The position numbers and the translations under genes were made by a program. From DASSJT01 sp963715025 (GTDB lineage Bacteria; Actinomycetota; Actinomycetes; Actinomycetales; Dermatophilaceae): DNA of 64,000 nucleotides. The notes below the pieces were generated by a model. It ran no database searches. It had not been told where the DNA came from and was given only the letters and a program-made list of their open reading frames with translations. The DNA lies in assembly GCA_963715025.1 (NCBI GenBank), contig CAVQQQ010000003.1, forward strand, positions 62,001 through 126,000, written 5' to 3'. Every line of letters starts with the position of its first letter. Position 1 is the stretch's first letter. This document shows positions 17,136 to 25,222 of this stretch, one piece after another.

Positions 17136-18179
17136 ATGCGCGTCCGTGACCAGGAAATCCTCCTGCCCACCACGATGGTCGGCAGCTACCCGCGGCCTCC
17201 GTGGCTGACCGGCAAGGTGTTCGGCGAGTACGACGAGCCCGACTACATCGACTACGGCATCAAGGAGCGGTTCTGGGACGCCGTGCGGTTGTGTATGGAC
17301 GACCAGGTCCGCGCGGGTCTCGATGTGCTGGCCGACGGGCAGCAGTACTTCGAGACCGAGACGATGCACGAGTACGGCCAGGTGTTCCACTACTGGGGCC
17401 ACCACCTCAAGGGCTTCGCTCGCTGGGGCGACCCGATCGCCATCGAGCTGTACAAGAAGTTCCACGCGCCGATGGTCACCGGCAGCATCGAGTGGGTTCG
17501 GCCGATCTACGGCCCGGCCGCGGAGGCCGCCCAGTTCGCCGCCGCCGGCAGACCGGTCAAGATCGCCGTGCAGGGCCCCCTGTTCCTGACCTACTGCTGT
17601 ACCGACAGGCACTACGGCGACATGAAGCCGCTGGCGCTGGACATCGCCAAGGCGTTCAACGCCGAGTTCCGCGACCTCGCCGCGCGGGGCGTCGACTGGA
17701 TCCAGATCCACGAACCGCTGACCTACTACGGCGAGGAGCCTTGGTTCGTCGAGGTCCTCAACACCGCGTTCGAGGGCGTCGACGCCCACCGGATCTGGCA
17801 CATCTGCTACGGCAACCAGGGCGGCAACCCCGGGGTCACCGAACCCCGAGGGCAGGACATGTTCCCGTTCGCGTTCGATGCCGACGTGGACCAGATCCAC
17901 ATCGAGGCGGCGCGGCGCGGTCCCGGTGATCTGCAGTACCTCGCCGGGCTGCCGGAACGGATAAGCCTCGGGGTCGGGGTCATCGACGTGAAGAGCACCG
18001 TGATCGAGTCAGCGGCGTCGGTGGCGGACCTGGTCGTCAAGGCGGCCGAGTACGTTCCCGCCGAGCGGATCTGCGTGAGCACCGACTGCGGCATGCTCAA
18101 CCTCAAGCGAGAACACGCCCAGCGCAAGCTCCAGGCACTGGTCGAAGGGGCCCGCATCGCCCGCGAGCGACTGTCCTGA
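17136..18179 (+). CDS. MetE-C-like zinc transferase 3, candidate epoxyalkane:CoM transferase
   Basis: 347 residues, beginning MRVRDQEILLPTTMVGSYPR and clearly paralogous to transferase 1. Zinc ligands are H222-x-C224 (IWHICYGNQ) and C318 (VSTDCGML). The DGQQYFETETMHEYG block corresponds to the DGGQYYENETGYEYA block of transferase 1. The start has AGGAGA five bases upstream. Its own promoter region contains the GGCAACT boxes, so it may be controlled separately from transferase 2. The acyl-CoA ligase starts 10 bases after the stop. Thiol-dependent epoxide opening is the favoured role, by homology and context. Confidence 0.75.
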   Translation: MRVRDQEILLPTTMVGSYPRPPWLTGKVFGEYDEPDYIDYGIKERFWDAVRLCMDDQVRAGLDVLADGQQYFETETMHEYGQVFHYWGHHLKGFARWGDPIAIELYKKFHAPMVTGSIEWVRPIYGPAAEAAQFAAAGRPVKIAVQGPLFLTYCCTDRHYGDMKPLALDIAKAFNAEFRDLAARGVDWIQIHEPLTYYGEEPWFVEVLNTAFEGVDAHRIWHICYGNQGGNPGVTEPRGQDMFPFAFDADVDQIHIEAARRGPGDLQYLAGLPERISLGVGVIDVKSTVIESAASVADLVVKAAEYVPAERICVSTDCGMLNLKREHAQRKLQALVEGARIARERLS

Positions 18180-18189
18180 TCGGACACGA

Positions 18190-19683
18190 GTGAACATCGG
18201 GGGGTTCCTGACCCAGGCGGCCCGGCTGCACCCCGGCCGGGCCGCCGTCACCTTCCGCGGGCAGACCACTACCTACGCCGAGCTCAACCGGCGGGTCGAT
18301 GCCCTCGTTGCCGGTCTGCTCGGGCTCGGCCTGCGGCAAGGCGATCGCGTCGTGCTGTGGTGCTACAACCGGCCCGAAGTCATCGAAACCTTCTTCGCCT
18401 GCTGGAAAGCGGGCCTGGCCGCAGTTCCGGTGAACGCCAGACTGACGGTCGACGAGGTCGCCTTCCACGTGGCGGACTCAGGCGCCGCCGCGCTGGTGTA
18501 TGGCCAGGACGTCGCGTCGCCTGCCCTGGACGTGCCCGTGTCGCGTCGCATCGGGATCGGCCCGGAGTACGAGGCACTGCTGGACTCGGGCGCGCCGAGC
18601 GGCGACGTGGAGGTGTCTGGCGATGTTCCGGCGTGGCTCTTCTACACCTCAGGGACGACGGGCCGGCCTAAGGGCGCGATCCTGACCCACGCCAACTTGA
18701 CGTTCGTGGTGGTGTCGTGGTGCGCCGACCTGCATCAGCTCCAGCCCGAGGACGTGGTGCTGCACTGCGCGCCGCTGTCGCACGGCGCCGGCTTCCACGC
18801 GCTGGTGACCGTCGCGCGTGCCGCGCACGCCGTGGTGCACGAGCGGTTCGATCCCGCCGAGGTGCTCGATGCCGTTGCGACGCACCGCATCACCTCGACC
18901 TGGCTGGTGCCAACCCAGATCCGGATGCTGCTCGATCATCCCCTGCTCGAGGCCGCGGACCTCTCGACACTCACCCACGTGGTCTACGGTGGTTCTCCGA
19001 TGCACGCGGCCGACCTCGCCGAGGCGGTCGAGCGGATCGGCCCGGTGTTCGTGCAGCTGTACGGGCAGGGCGAATCGCCGATGACCATCACCTATCTCCG
19101 CCGCGAGGAGCACCGCCCGGACCGGCCGGACCGCGAGGTCCTGACCTCGACCGGCGTGCCGCGCACGGGCATGGAGGTGCGCGTTGTCGATCCCGATGAT
19201 GCCCCGTTGGGCGCGGCGGAGACCGGCGAGATCGTCGTGCGTGGCCCCGCGGTGATGGCGGGGTACTGGAACCGTGAGCAGGCGACCGCGGAGACGCTGC
19301 GCGGCGGGTGGCTCCGCACCGGCGACGTCGGCATGCTCGATGCCCGTGGCTACCTGTATGTCCTCGACCGGATCAAGGACCTGATCATCACCGGAGGGAG
19401 CAACGTGTACGCGAGGGAGGTCGAGGAGGTCCTTCTGACGCATCCCGCGGTGCACGAGGCAGCGGTCTTCGGCGTCCCCGACCGCACCTGGGGCGAGCTG
19501 GTGACCGCAGCGGTGGTCCCCGCAACGGATGTCGATGCCGACGAGCTGATCGCGTTCTGCCGTGAGCGGATGACCGGTTTCAAGCGACCTCGCCGGATCC
19601 ACCTCGTCGTTGCCCTGCCGCGTAACGCCTACGGCAAGGTCCTCAAGCGGGAACTGCGCGCCCGGTTCGGTCCTGCCGCTTGA
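18190..19683 (+). CDS. AMP-forming acyl-CoA ligase
   Basis: 497 residues of the ANL superfamily. The AMP-binding loop reads FYTSGTTGRPKGA (about 153-165), followed by VQLYGQGESPMT, the GWLRTGDVGMLDARGYLYVLDR block and the C-terminal lysine motif GKVLKRELRARFG. It adenylates a carboxylic acid and joins it to CoA. Directly behind transferase 3, it may activate the keto acid or carboxylate released by the carboxylase. GTG at 18190 is the only sensible start; no strong ribosome site is seen. Substrate unknown. It ends convergently with the SDR gene, with a short CGGGA-N5-TCCCG hairpin between (19698-19712). Confidence 0.85.
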   Translation: MNIGGFLTQAARLHPGRAAVTFRGQTTTYAELNRRVDALVAGLLGLGLRQGDRVVLWCYNRPEVIETFFACWKAGLAAVPVNARLTVDEVAFHVADSGAAALVYGQDVASPALDVPVSRRIGIGPEYEALLDSGAPSGDVEVSGDVPAWLFYTSGTTGRPKGAILTHANLTFVVVSWCADLHQLQPEDVVLHCAPLSHGAGFHALVTVARAAHAVVHERFDPAEVLDAVATHRITSTWLVPTQIRMLLDHPLLEAADLSTLTHVVYGGSPMHAADLAEAVERIGPVFVQLYGQGESPMTITYLRREEHRPDRPDREVLTSTGVPRTGMEVRVVDPDDAPLGAAETGEIVVRGPAVMAGYWNREQATAETLRGGWLRTGDVGMLDARGYLYVLDRIKDLIITGGSNVYAREVEEVLLTHPAVHEAAVFGVPDRTWGELVTAAVVPATDVDADELIAFCRERMTGFKRPRRIHLVVALPRNAYGKVLKRELRARFGPAA

Positions 19684-19722
19684 GTGATGGTGAGCCACGG
19701 GAACGGGTCCCGGTAACGAGCG

Positions 19723-20463
19723 CTACAGGGCCGTCCAGCCCCCGTCCACGACGAGCGCGTGTCCGGTGAGGTAGCCGAGCCGGTCGTCGGCGAGCAGCCC
19801 GATGGCGTCGGCGATCTCCTCCGGCTGCGCGACCCGCCGCAATGGGATGTTCGCCTCGACCCGCTCCCGCAGCTCCGGCACGTCGAGCCGCCACTGGGTC
19901 ATCGGGGTCTGCACGAAACCCGGGCAGACGGCGTTGGACCGGATCCCGGCGTGGGCATAGTCCACCGCGAGCGACTTGGCGAACATCAGCGCCGCGCCCT
20001 TGGACGCGGTGTAGGCGCACCGTCCAGGGAACGCCACCTGACCGGCTACCGAGGCTACGGTGATGACATGGCCGGATCCCTGTGCGAGCATCACCGGCAG
20101 CGCCGCGCGCGAGCACAGGAATGGGCCGCGCACGTTGACCGCATGGACCTCGTCCCATTCCTCGATCGGCGTCTCGTGGCAGACGGTCGCGGCCCGCGAG
20201 CCGGTGATGCCAGCGTTGTTGACCAGCAGGTCGATCCGCCCGAAGGTGCGCAGGAGAGCGTCGAACGCCTCCTGCACGAGCTCCGCACGCGCGACGTCGG
20301 CCACCAGGCAGAGTCCATCGGGCCCGGCGGCGGCCTTGGCCGCATCGAGGTCGACGTCCAGCACCGCGAGCGCGAATCCCTCGGCGCGGAGGCGTGCGCA
20401 CGTCGCCGCCCCGATCCCCGATCCGCCCCCGGTCACCACCGCGACCCGTTCCGGGGTGCTCAT
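19723..20463 (-). CDS. xecD: SDR resembling (R)-2-hydroxypropyl-CoM dehydrogenase
   Basis: 246 residues, classical short-chain dehydrogenase: nucleotide loop TGGGSGIG (11-18), NNAG (82-85), catalytic S138, Y151 and K155 (AYTASK). Close to the catalytic site, R148 (FPGRCAY) and R192 (TPMTQWRLDVPELR) sit 3 before and 41 after the Tyr. In the Xanthobacter R-enzyme, arginines at the same spacing hold the CoM sulfonate, and the block NAVCPG...TPMTQWRLD-PELR is, as I recall it, nearly the same. It should oxidise a 2-hydroxyalkyl-CoM to the ketone with NAD+. The flavoprotein gene lies 16 bases upstream on the same strand. Comparison is from memory, not alignment. Confidence 0.78.
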   Translation of the reverse strand: MSTPERVAVVTGGGSGIGAATCARLRAEGFALAVLDVDLDAAKAAAGPDGLCLVADVARAELVQEAFDALLRTFGRIDLLVNNAGITGSRAATVCHETPIEEWDEVHAVNVRGPFLCSRAALPVMLAQGSGHVITVASVAGQVAFPGRCAYTASKGAALMFAKSLAVDYAHAGIRSNAVCPGFVQTPMTQWRLDVPELRERVEANIPLRRVAQPEEIADAIGLLADDRLGYLTGHALVVDGGWTAL

Positions 20464-20479
20464 CGTCGCCGCCCTCCAT

Positions 20480-22054
20480 TCACAGGTTCTCCAGTCGCTT
20501 GCGGCCCGCCCGCAGCCGGGACAGCTGCACGAAGTGCTCGGGGTTGAGGAACAGCTCGTTCATCCAGCCGAGCGTGTCGATGGTCAGGCCCTCGGGGCGG
20601 TGGATGAGGTAGTCCAGGTACTGGAAGGCGTCCTTGGCCCCATACCCCACGTGGTGGGCGCCGAGCACCTTGCGCGAGGTGCCATCCACCACCAGCTTCT
20701 GGAATCCGCTGAGCTCGGGCTTGTTGAAGGCGTAGAGCATGGTGCCCTCCGCACAGGGGAGCGGGAGGTTGGGCGTGTCCAGGCCCTCCACATAGGGCGG
20801 CATCTGGATGATGATGGCGTCGTCGTAGGCGGCCCTGGCCTCTGCCTCGGTTAGTCCCACCCAGGTGACCTCGTAGGTGGTGTGAAGGAAGTCCGGGAAC
20901 TCGGTGTAGTCGAACTCGATGTCCTCGCCCATGATGTTGCGCGCCGCGGTGACCCCGGACTTGCGGGCCTTGAACATCTCCATCGGTCCGTCGATCATGT
21001 CGCCGACCGCGTAGACGCCGGGGACACTGGTCCGCATCCGCCTGTCGACCACGACGCGACCGGTGTCGGCGACTTCGATGCCCAGTATCTGCTGGGCGTG
21101 GGCGACATTCGGGCGTTCGCCCGTCCCGAGGAAGACGAAGTCGGTCTCGAGCTCGACCTCCTCGCCGGTCGCCAGGCGCACCGTGACGCCGCGAACTCGT
21201 CCGTCGGTGCCGTTGACCGACACCGGGTGCGCGCCTTCGAGGATGGTCATGCCGCGTTTGCGCATCCCACCGACGACGTACTGGCGCAGATCCTCGTCAA
21301 CGTGCTGAAGGACCCGGGTGCGCATCAGGGGCGAACGCGACACGATCGTCGTCTGGCACCCGGTGGCCTGGAAGAACGACCCGTACTCCATCGCGACCTT
21401 GCTGCCGCCGATGATCACGCACCGCGTCGGCTCGTAGTTGAGCTCCTCGACCAGGCTGACGAAGTCATACACCCCGTCGAGGTCGAAGCCGGGGATGTCA
21501 GGGTAGACCGGTCGGGCGCCCATCGCGAGCACCAAGTTCCTCGTCCTGAACCGCCGGCCCGCCGCCTCGACGGTGTTCCGGTCGAGGATCGTCGCCCTGG
21601 CGTTGAGAACGTACTCGACCTCCAGCTGCTCCTTGGTCTGCCAGTTCATGAAGGCGTGCGCGCTGCCCCGGCCAGCCACGAACACCTTCACCATGTCGAG
21701 GATGCTGGCCCGGCAGGGGTCGAACTCGGGAAAGAACATCTCCCCGGAGAACCACCGCATCCGGTCGAGCTCCTCCGCGGATTCGGAGAACAGGTGGTGC
21801 GGCACGCACGCCTGATGCGGGCATGATCCGCCGAGGAACGGCCACGCGTCGATGATCAGCGGCCGGCCGCCCATGGCCTTGAGGTAGGCCGCCCCGAACC
21901 GGCCGGCGGCCCCGCCGCCCACGAAGATCGCGTCGTAGACCGGCTCCCGGTCGCTCGCGAGGTTGAGCAGCGGCTCCGAGTCCGGATCGGCTAGACACCG
22001 CTCGATCAGCTCGTTCCATTCACCGAGGTTGGAGTGCTGGTCCCGGATGTCCAT
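20480..22054 (-). CDS. xecC: 2-ketopropyl-CoM oxidoreductase/carboxylase-like flavoprotein
   Basis: 524 residues, disulfide-oxidoreductase fold: FAD loop FVGGGAAGRFGAAYL, redox pair C78-x4-C83 (GGSCPHQACVPHH), NAD loop IIGGSKVAMEYG and FAD site YAVGDMIDGP. Features specific to the carboxylating enzyme: R52 and R364 (MEMFKARKSG) at the positions that bind the CoM sulfonate, and F502-x4-H507 (LFLNPEHF) in place of the His-Glu dyad of ordinary family members. The Xanthobacter enzyme is about 523 residues. Expected reaction: reductive cleavage of 2-ketoalkyl-CoM with CO2 fixation to a beta-keto acid and free CoM. Mercuric or dihydrolipoyl reductase is excluded by these residues. Confidence 0.85.
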   Translation of the reverse strand: MDIRDQHSNLGEWNELIERCLADPDSEPLLNLASDREPVYDAIFVGGGAAGRFGAAYLKAMGGRPLIIDAWPFLGGSCPHQACVPHHLFSESAEELDRMRWFSGEMFFPEFDPCRASILDMVKVFVAGRGSAHAFMNWQTKEQLEVEYVLNARATILDRNTVEAAGRRFRTRNLVLAMGARPVYPDIPGFDLDGVYDFVSLVEELNYEPTRCVIIGGSKVAMEYGSFFQATGCQTTIVSRSPLMRTRVLQHVDEDLRQYVVGGMRKRGMTILEGAHPVSVNGTDGRVRGVTVRLATGEEVELETDFVFLGTGERPNVAHAQQILGIEVADTGRVVVDRRMRTSVPGVYAVGDMIDGPMEMFKARKSGVTAARNIMGEDIEFDYTEFPDFLHTTYEVTWVGLTEAEARAAYDDAIIIQMPPYVEGLDTPNLPLPCAEGTMLYAFNKPELSGFQKLVVDGTSRKVLGAHHVGYGAKDAFQYLDYLIHRPEGLTIDTLGWMNELFLNPEHFVQLSRLRAGRKRLENL

Positions 22055-22281
22055 GTGCCACCGTCCATGTGTGTGTAGCCGGCTGTTTCAACTCGACGCT
22101 AGGAGCAGTCGCCGCCTCTGGCTTCGGCCCTGAGGGTCGACGGTCTTGGCGACCGTTGTCTGCCCGGGACAGGGTCGATGGGGGCCAATCACTCGTCCCA
22201 GCTTCGTCTCTCGCGGAGGTAGCCGGAGGTAGCGGGCTGTGCTTACCTCAGGTCCGGCTGAACCGTACCGGGGAGGATCCA
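22055..22281. promoter_or_regulatory. divergent promoter region, flavoprotein / oxygenase
   Basis: 227 bp between two divergent starts. It holds ACGGTC-TTGGC-GACCGT (22140-22156) immediately followed by a TGTC-N7-GACA repeat centred on CCCGGG (22157-22171). These suit operator sites controlling both genes. No promoter hexamers can be assigned with confidence. Confidence 0.35.
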
Positions 22282-23163
22282 ATGACCCACTCACCCATGC
22301 GCGGCGCTGTGAACCGGCCCGGCCCCGGGCTGCTTCGCCCGATTTCAGACGCCGAGCGCGCCGACTACGCGCGCGACGGGGCCGCAATCGTCCGGGGAGT
22401 TATCCCGCCGGACTGGGTCGCGATCCTGCGCGAGGCCGTGACCCGGCTGCTCGACCGCCCCGACCTACCAGCGCAGAACTACGCCGAGGACGGCGCACCC
22501 CGGTTCTTTTCCCTCGCCTTCGCCTGGCTCTTCGACGAAGACCTCAAGGCGTGGGCGGTTGCCGGACCGATGGTCGAGATCGCGCGGCAGGTTATGTCCG
22601 AGGCGAAGAGCGTCACGTTCTTCTACGACCAGGTATTCGTCAAGGAACCGGGAGCGACCACGGCCACGCCCTGGCATCAGGACCTCTCCTTCCTCCCAGT
22701 CGCCGGGGAGCAGCAGATCCGCCTGTGGGTTCCGCTCGACACCGTGACCGCCGACAGCGGAGCGATCCACTACCTGCGCGGCTCTCACCGGTGGGATGTG
22801 GTGTACCGGCCCGTGGGCTTCAAGGACATCCCGGTCATCACCGAGGCCTACGCCGACTCGCCGTACACAGACCCGCCCGACTTCGGTGCCGACTACGACT
22901 CCTACGACTGGCTGGTCGCCGAAGCCGAGCCGGGAGACGTGCTGCTGCACCACACCCGCACCGTGCACGGGTCGCTCGGGAACCGGACCGGCCGCTACCG
23001 GCGGGCGATCACCAGTTTCTACGTCGGTGAGCTGGCGACATGGGACCCGCATCCGGGGAACATGTTCGACAACCCCAGCCTCACTGGGCACGTCCGGATG
23101 CCGGATCTTCCGTCCGGAGCTCGTCTGGCCGGTGACCTGTTTCCCCGGGTCTGGCCCCGATGA
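22282..23163 (+). CDS. phytanoyl-CoA dioxygenase (PhyH) family oxygenase
   Basis: 293 residues of the Fe(II)/2-oxoglutarate double-stranded beta-helix family. Iron ligands are visible as H132-x-D134 (TPWHQDLSF) and H229 (HTRTVHGSLGN); an Arg for 2-oxoglutarate follows (YRRAITSFY). GGGAGGA precedes ATG 22282; the frame further upstream is not family-like. Divergent from the carboxylase gene, it probably belongs to the same pathway, either forming the substrate by hydroxylation or epoxidation or clearing a side product. It is the only oxygenase in the cluster. Substrate unknown. Confidence 0.85.
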   Translation: MTHSPMRGAVNRPGPGLLRPISDAERADYARDGAAIVRGVIPPDWVAILREAVTRLLDRPDLPAQNYAEDGAPRFFSLAFAWLFDEDLKAWAVAGPMVEIARQVMSEAKSVTFFYDQVFVKEPGATTATPWHQDLSFLPVAGEQQIRLWVPLDTVTADSGAIHYLRGSHRWDVVYRPVGFKDIPVITEAYADSPYTDPPDFGADYDSYDWLVAEAEPGDVLLHHTRTVHGSLGNRTGRYRRAITSFYVGELATWDPHPGNMFDNPSLTGHVRMPDLPSGARLAGDLFPRVWPR

Positions 23164-23191
23164 TCGGGCAGAAGGAGCGCCGGTCGCCTTC

Positions 23192-23650
23192 TCAACCACG
23201 ACCTCCGAGCGGCCGCGGAAGCCGGCGGCGCAGCCTCGTCGACCGTCGGCGACTCCACCTCCGGAGATGTCGGGGTACGGCGTGCGGTCTCCTTCGCACG
23301 TGCTTCCACGCGTGCCTGACGGGGAAGAACACCACGTCGAGCTCGTGACGCAGCACGAAGTCCCACTCCTGGGCGCTCACGTCATCGACCGCGTTGAAGC
23401 GGGTCGCGCCGGCGTTGGCGTACAGCACGTCGATTCCCCCGTGCTCCTCGGCCGCGGCGTCGACCGAGACTCGCACGGCGTCCTCGTCGGTCAGGTCCAC
23501 CTGCGCGACACCCGGCGCCTCCTTGACGTCGCACCCGACCACCGTGGCGCCGGCGTCCGCGAACAGCGTCGCCGCAGCCGCTCCTTGGCCGCCCGCGGTG
23601 CCGGTGATGAGGGCGACTCGGCCGGCCAGACGCCCGGTCACTGGGAGCAT
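23192..23650 (-). pseudogene. truncated short-chain dehydrogenase
   Basis: The first ~115 residues are a good SDR N-terminal half: GRLAGRVALITGTAGGQGAAAA with the nucleotide loop, VAQVDLTDEDAV and YANAGATRFNAVDD. After HAWKHV the frame turns into Arg-rich nonsense and ends at 152 residues, with no catalytic Ser-Tyr-Lys. No continuation is visible in the other frames. It lies convergent with the oxygenase gene, 118 bp from the IS element. It may be the relic of a second hydroxyalkyl-CoM dehydrogenase (the known pathway uses an R/S pair), but that cannot be told from the remnant. Confidence 0.7.
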
Positions 23651-23768
23651 CCAGTCGCAGGTGGACCTGAGACCGGATACATCGAATAGGACGCACTTAC
23701 CTGCATCAGACCTGGTGTTAAGAGCGTCCGGAACGGGTCATGGCGGAGGCGGTTCTGTGCGGTTAGGG

Positions 23769-25218
23769 CAATACCGTTCAATTAGGGTTACACCGGTGTA
23801 GTTTGGTGCCATGCCCGTGCTGGTTGGAGGAAGGCCGAGTCGGATCGTCGGTTGCCGGATCTGGTCTCGGTGGGTCTGTTGATGAAGGTCTTTTCCCGCC
23901 GAGGTCGTGGACGCGGTGATCGCGGAGTGTGGCCGGACCGAGCAGCGACGTCGGTCGTTGCCGGCTCGGTCGATGGCGTACTTCGCGATGGGGATGGCGC
24001 TGCACTCCGAGGGCTCTTATGAGGACGTGCTGGCGTTGATCTCCGATGGGGTCCCGTGGGCGCACCGTGAGGAGGGGACGGGCAGGTTGGCGAACAAGGC
24101 GGCGATCTCCCATGCCCGTGGCCGGCTGGGGTCGGTGCCGATGGCGTTGCTGTTCGACCGGGTCGCCACGCCGTTGGCGGACACCGGCACCCAGGGCTGT
24201 TGGATGGCGGGGCGGCGTCTGGTGGCCATCGATGGAACCTGTCTCGACCTGCCCGACACGCCCGCCAACGATGCGTTCTTCGGTCGTGCGGGGGTGAACA
24301 AGGGCGAGCGTTCGGCGTTCCCGCAGCCGCGCGTGGTGGCGTTGGCCGAGTCCGGGACCCATGCCATGTTCGAGTCGGCGATCGGGCCCTACACGACCTC
24401 GGAGAATGTCTTGTCCGGCGAGCTGCTTGCGCGGCTGCGGCCGGGGATGCTGTGCCTGGCCGATCGCGGCTTCTATAGCTTCACCGCATGGCAGGACGCC
24501 GGCGCCACCGGGGCGGATCTGCTGGGGCGGGTCAAGGACAACCTCAAGCTCGAGGTGGTCACCGACCTGCCCGACGGGTCCTGGCTGGCCCGGGTGTTCC
24601 ACTCCACCCGGGACCGTGCCCGGCGCGATCCGCGCACGGTGCGGGTGATCGAGTACACCGTCGAGGACGGCCGCGAACCGAGCGGCCCGTACTGGCTGCT
24701 CACCACGATCCTCGATCACCGCGAGGCACCCGCCAGGGAGCTGGCCGCAGCCTACGCCCAGCGCTGGGAGATCGAGACCGCCTTCGACGAGCTCAAGACC
24801 CACCAGCGCGGGCCGCGTGCGGTCCTGCGCTCGAAGTCACCCGACTTGGTGACCCAGGAGATCTGGGGGCACCTGTGCTGCCACTACGCGATCCGCTCCC
24901 TGATGTTCGACGCCGCCGAACACGCCGGCCATGATCCCGATCGCGTCTCCTTCGTCGCCGCGCTCCGGATGTCGCGTCGTTCCATCGCCCAACAGGGCGC
25001 TTTTCCCCCTGACGCCGCCGATACCATCGTGCGGCTGTGGCGCCACGCCATCGGCGAGCTCATCCGCCGGCTCCGGCCGCGGCGCCGACCCCGGGCCAAC
25101 CCCCGCGTCGTCAAACGCAAGTACACCCGATGGCACGTCAAGCGATCCCGCCACCGTGGCTGGCCCCAACCGACCCGCCCACCCGAAGAATCAGTGGTCA
25201 TCTAATTGAACGGTATTG
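23769..25218 (+). mobile_element. IS4-family insertion sequence
   Basis: A 1,450-bp element bounded by a perfect 17-bp inverted repeat: CAATACCGTTCAATTAG at 23769-23785 and its complement at 25202-25218. It carries one transposase frame. No clear target duplication is seen (left flank GGTTAGGG, right flank TGGGCTAG), which hints at a later rearrangement or mis-set ends. The right end lies 4 bp before the stop codon of the histidine kinase, so the kinase coding sequence is intact. It marks the right edge of the CoM-type cluster. Confidence 0.85.
23907..25205 (+). CDS. IS4-family transposase, probable N-terminal frameshift
   Basis: 432 residues. The DDE set is present: D in AIDGTCLDLP, D in CLADRGFYS, and the IS4 signature Y-x2-R-x3-E-x6-K in AYAQRWEIETAFDELK. 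The GTG start gives DAVIAECGRTEQRR, but relatives carry extra N-terminal sequence. That part exists here one frame off (LPDLVSVGLLMKVF, 23855-23893) and ends at a TTTT run (23891-23894): one T fewer would restore a continuous frame into AEVVDAVIAEC. This is either inactivation, programmed slippage or a sequence error. Confidence 0.82.
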   Translation: MDAVIAECGRTEQRRRSLPARSMAYFAMGMALHSEGSYEDVLALISDGVPWAHREEGTGRLANKAAISHARGRLGSVPMALLFDRVATPLADTGTQGCWMAGRRLVAIDGTCLDLPDTPANDAFFGRAGVNKGERSAFPQPRVVALAESGTHAMFESAIGPYTTSENVLSGELLARLRPGMLCLADRGFYSFTAWQDAGATGADLLGRVKDNLKLEVVTDLPDGSWLARVFHSTRDRARRDPRTVRVIEYTVEDGREPSGPYWLLTTILDHREAPARELAAAYAQRWEIETAFDELKTHQRGPRAVLRSKSPDLVTQEIWGHLCCHYAIRSLMFDAAEHAGHDPDRVSFVAALRMSRRSIAQQGAFPPDAADTIVRLWRHAIGELIRRLRPRRRPRANPRVVKRKYTRWHVKRSRHRGWPQPTRPPEESVVI

Positions 25219-25222
25219 TGGG

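Noticed and set aside
14332..18179. Reading the three MetE-C-like genes as methionine synthases
   Set aside because: They lack the N-terminal half of MetE, occur in triplicate and sit among CoM-pathway homologues; the barrel and zinc site are shared by both functions.
20480..22054. Mercuric or dihydrolipoyl reductase annotation for the flavoprotein
   Set aside because: The C-terminal F-x4-H, the two arginines and the SCPHQAC redox motif do not fit those enzymes.
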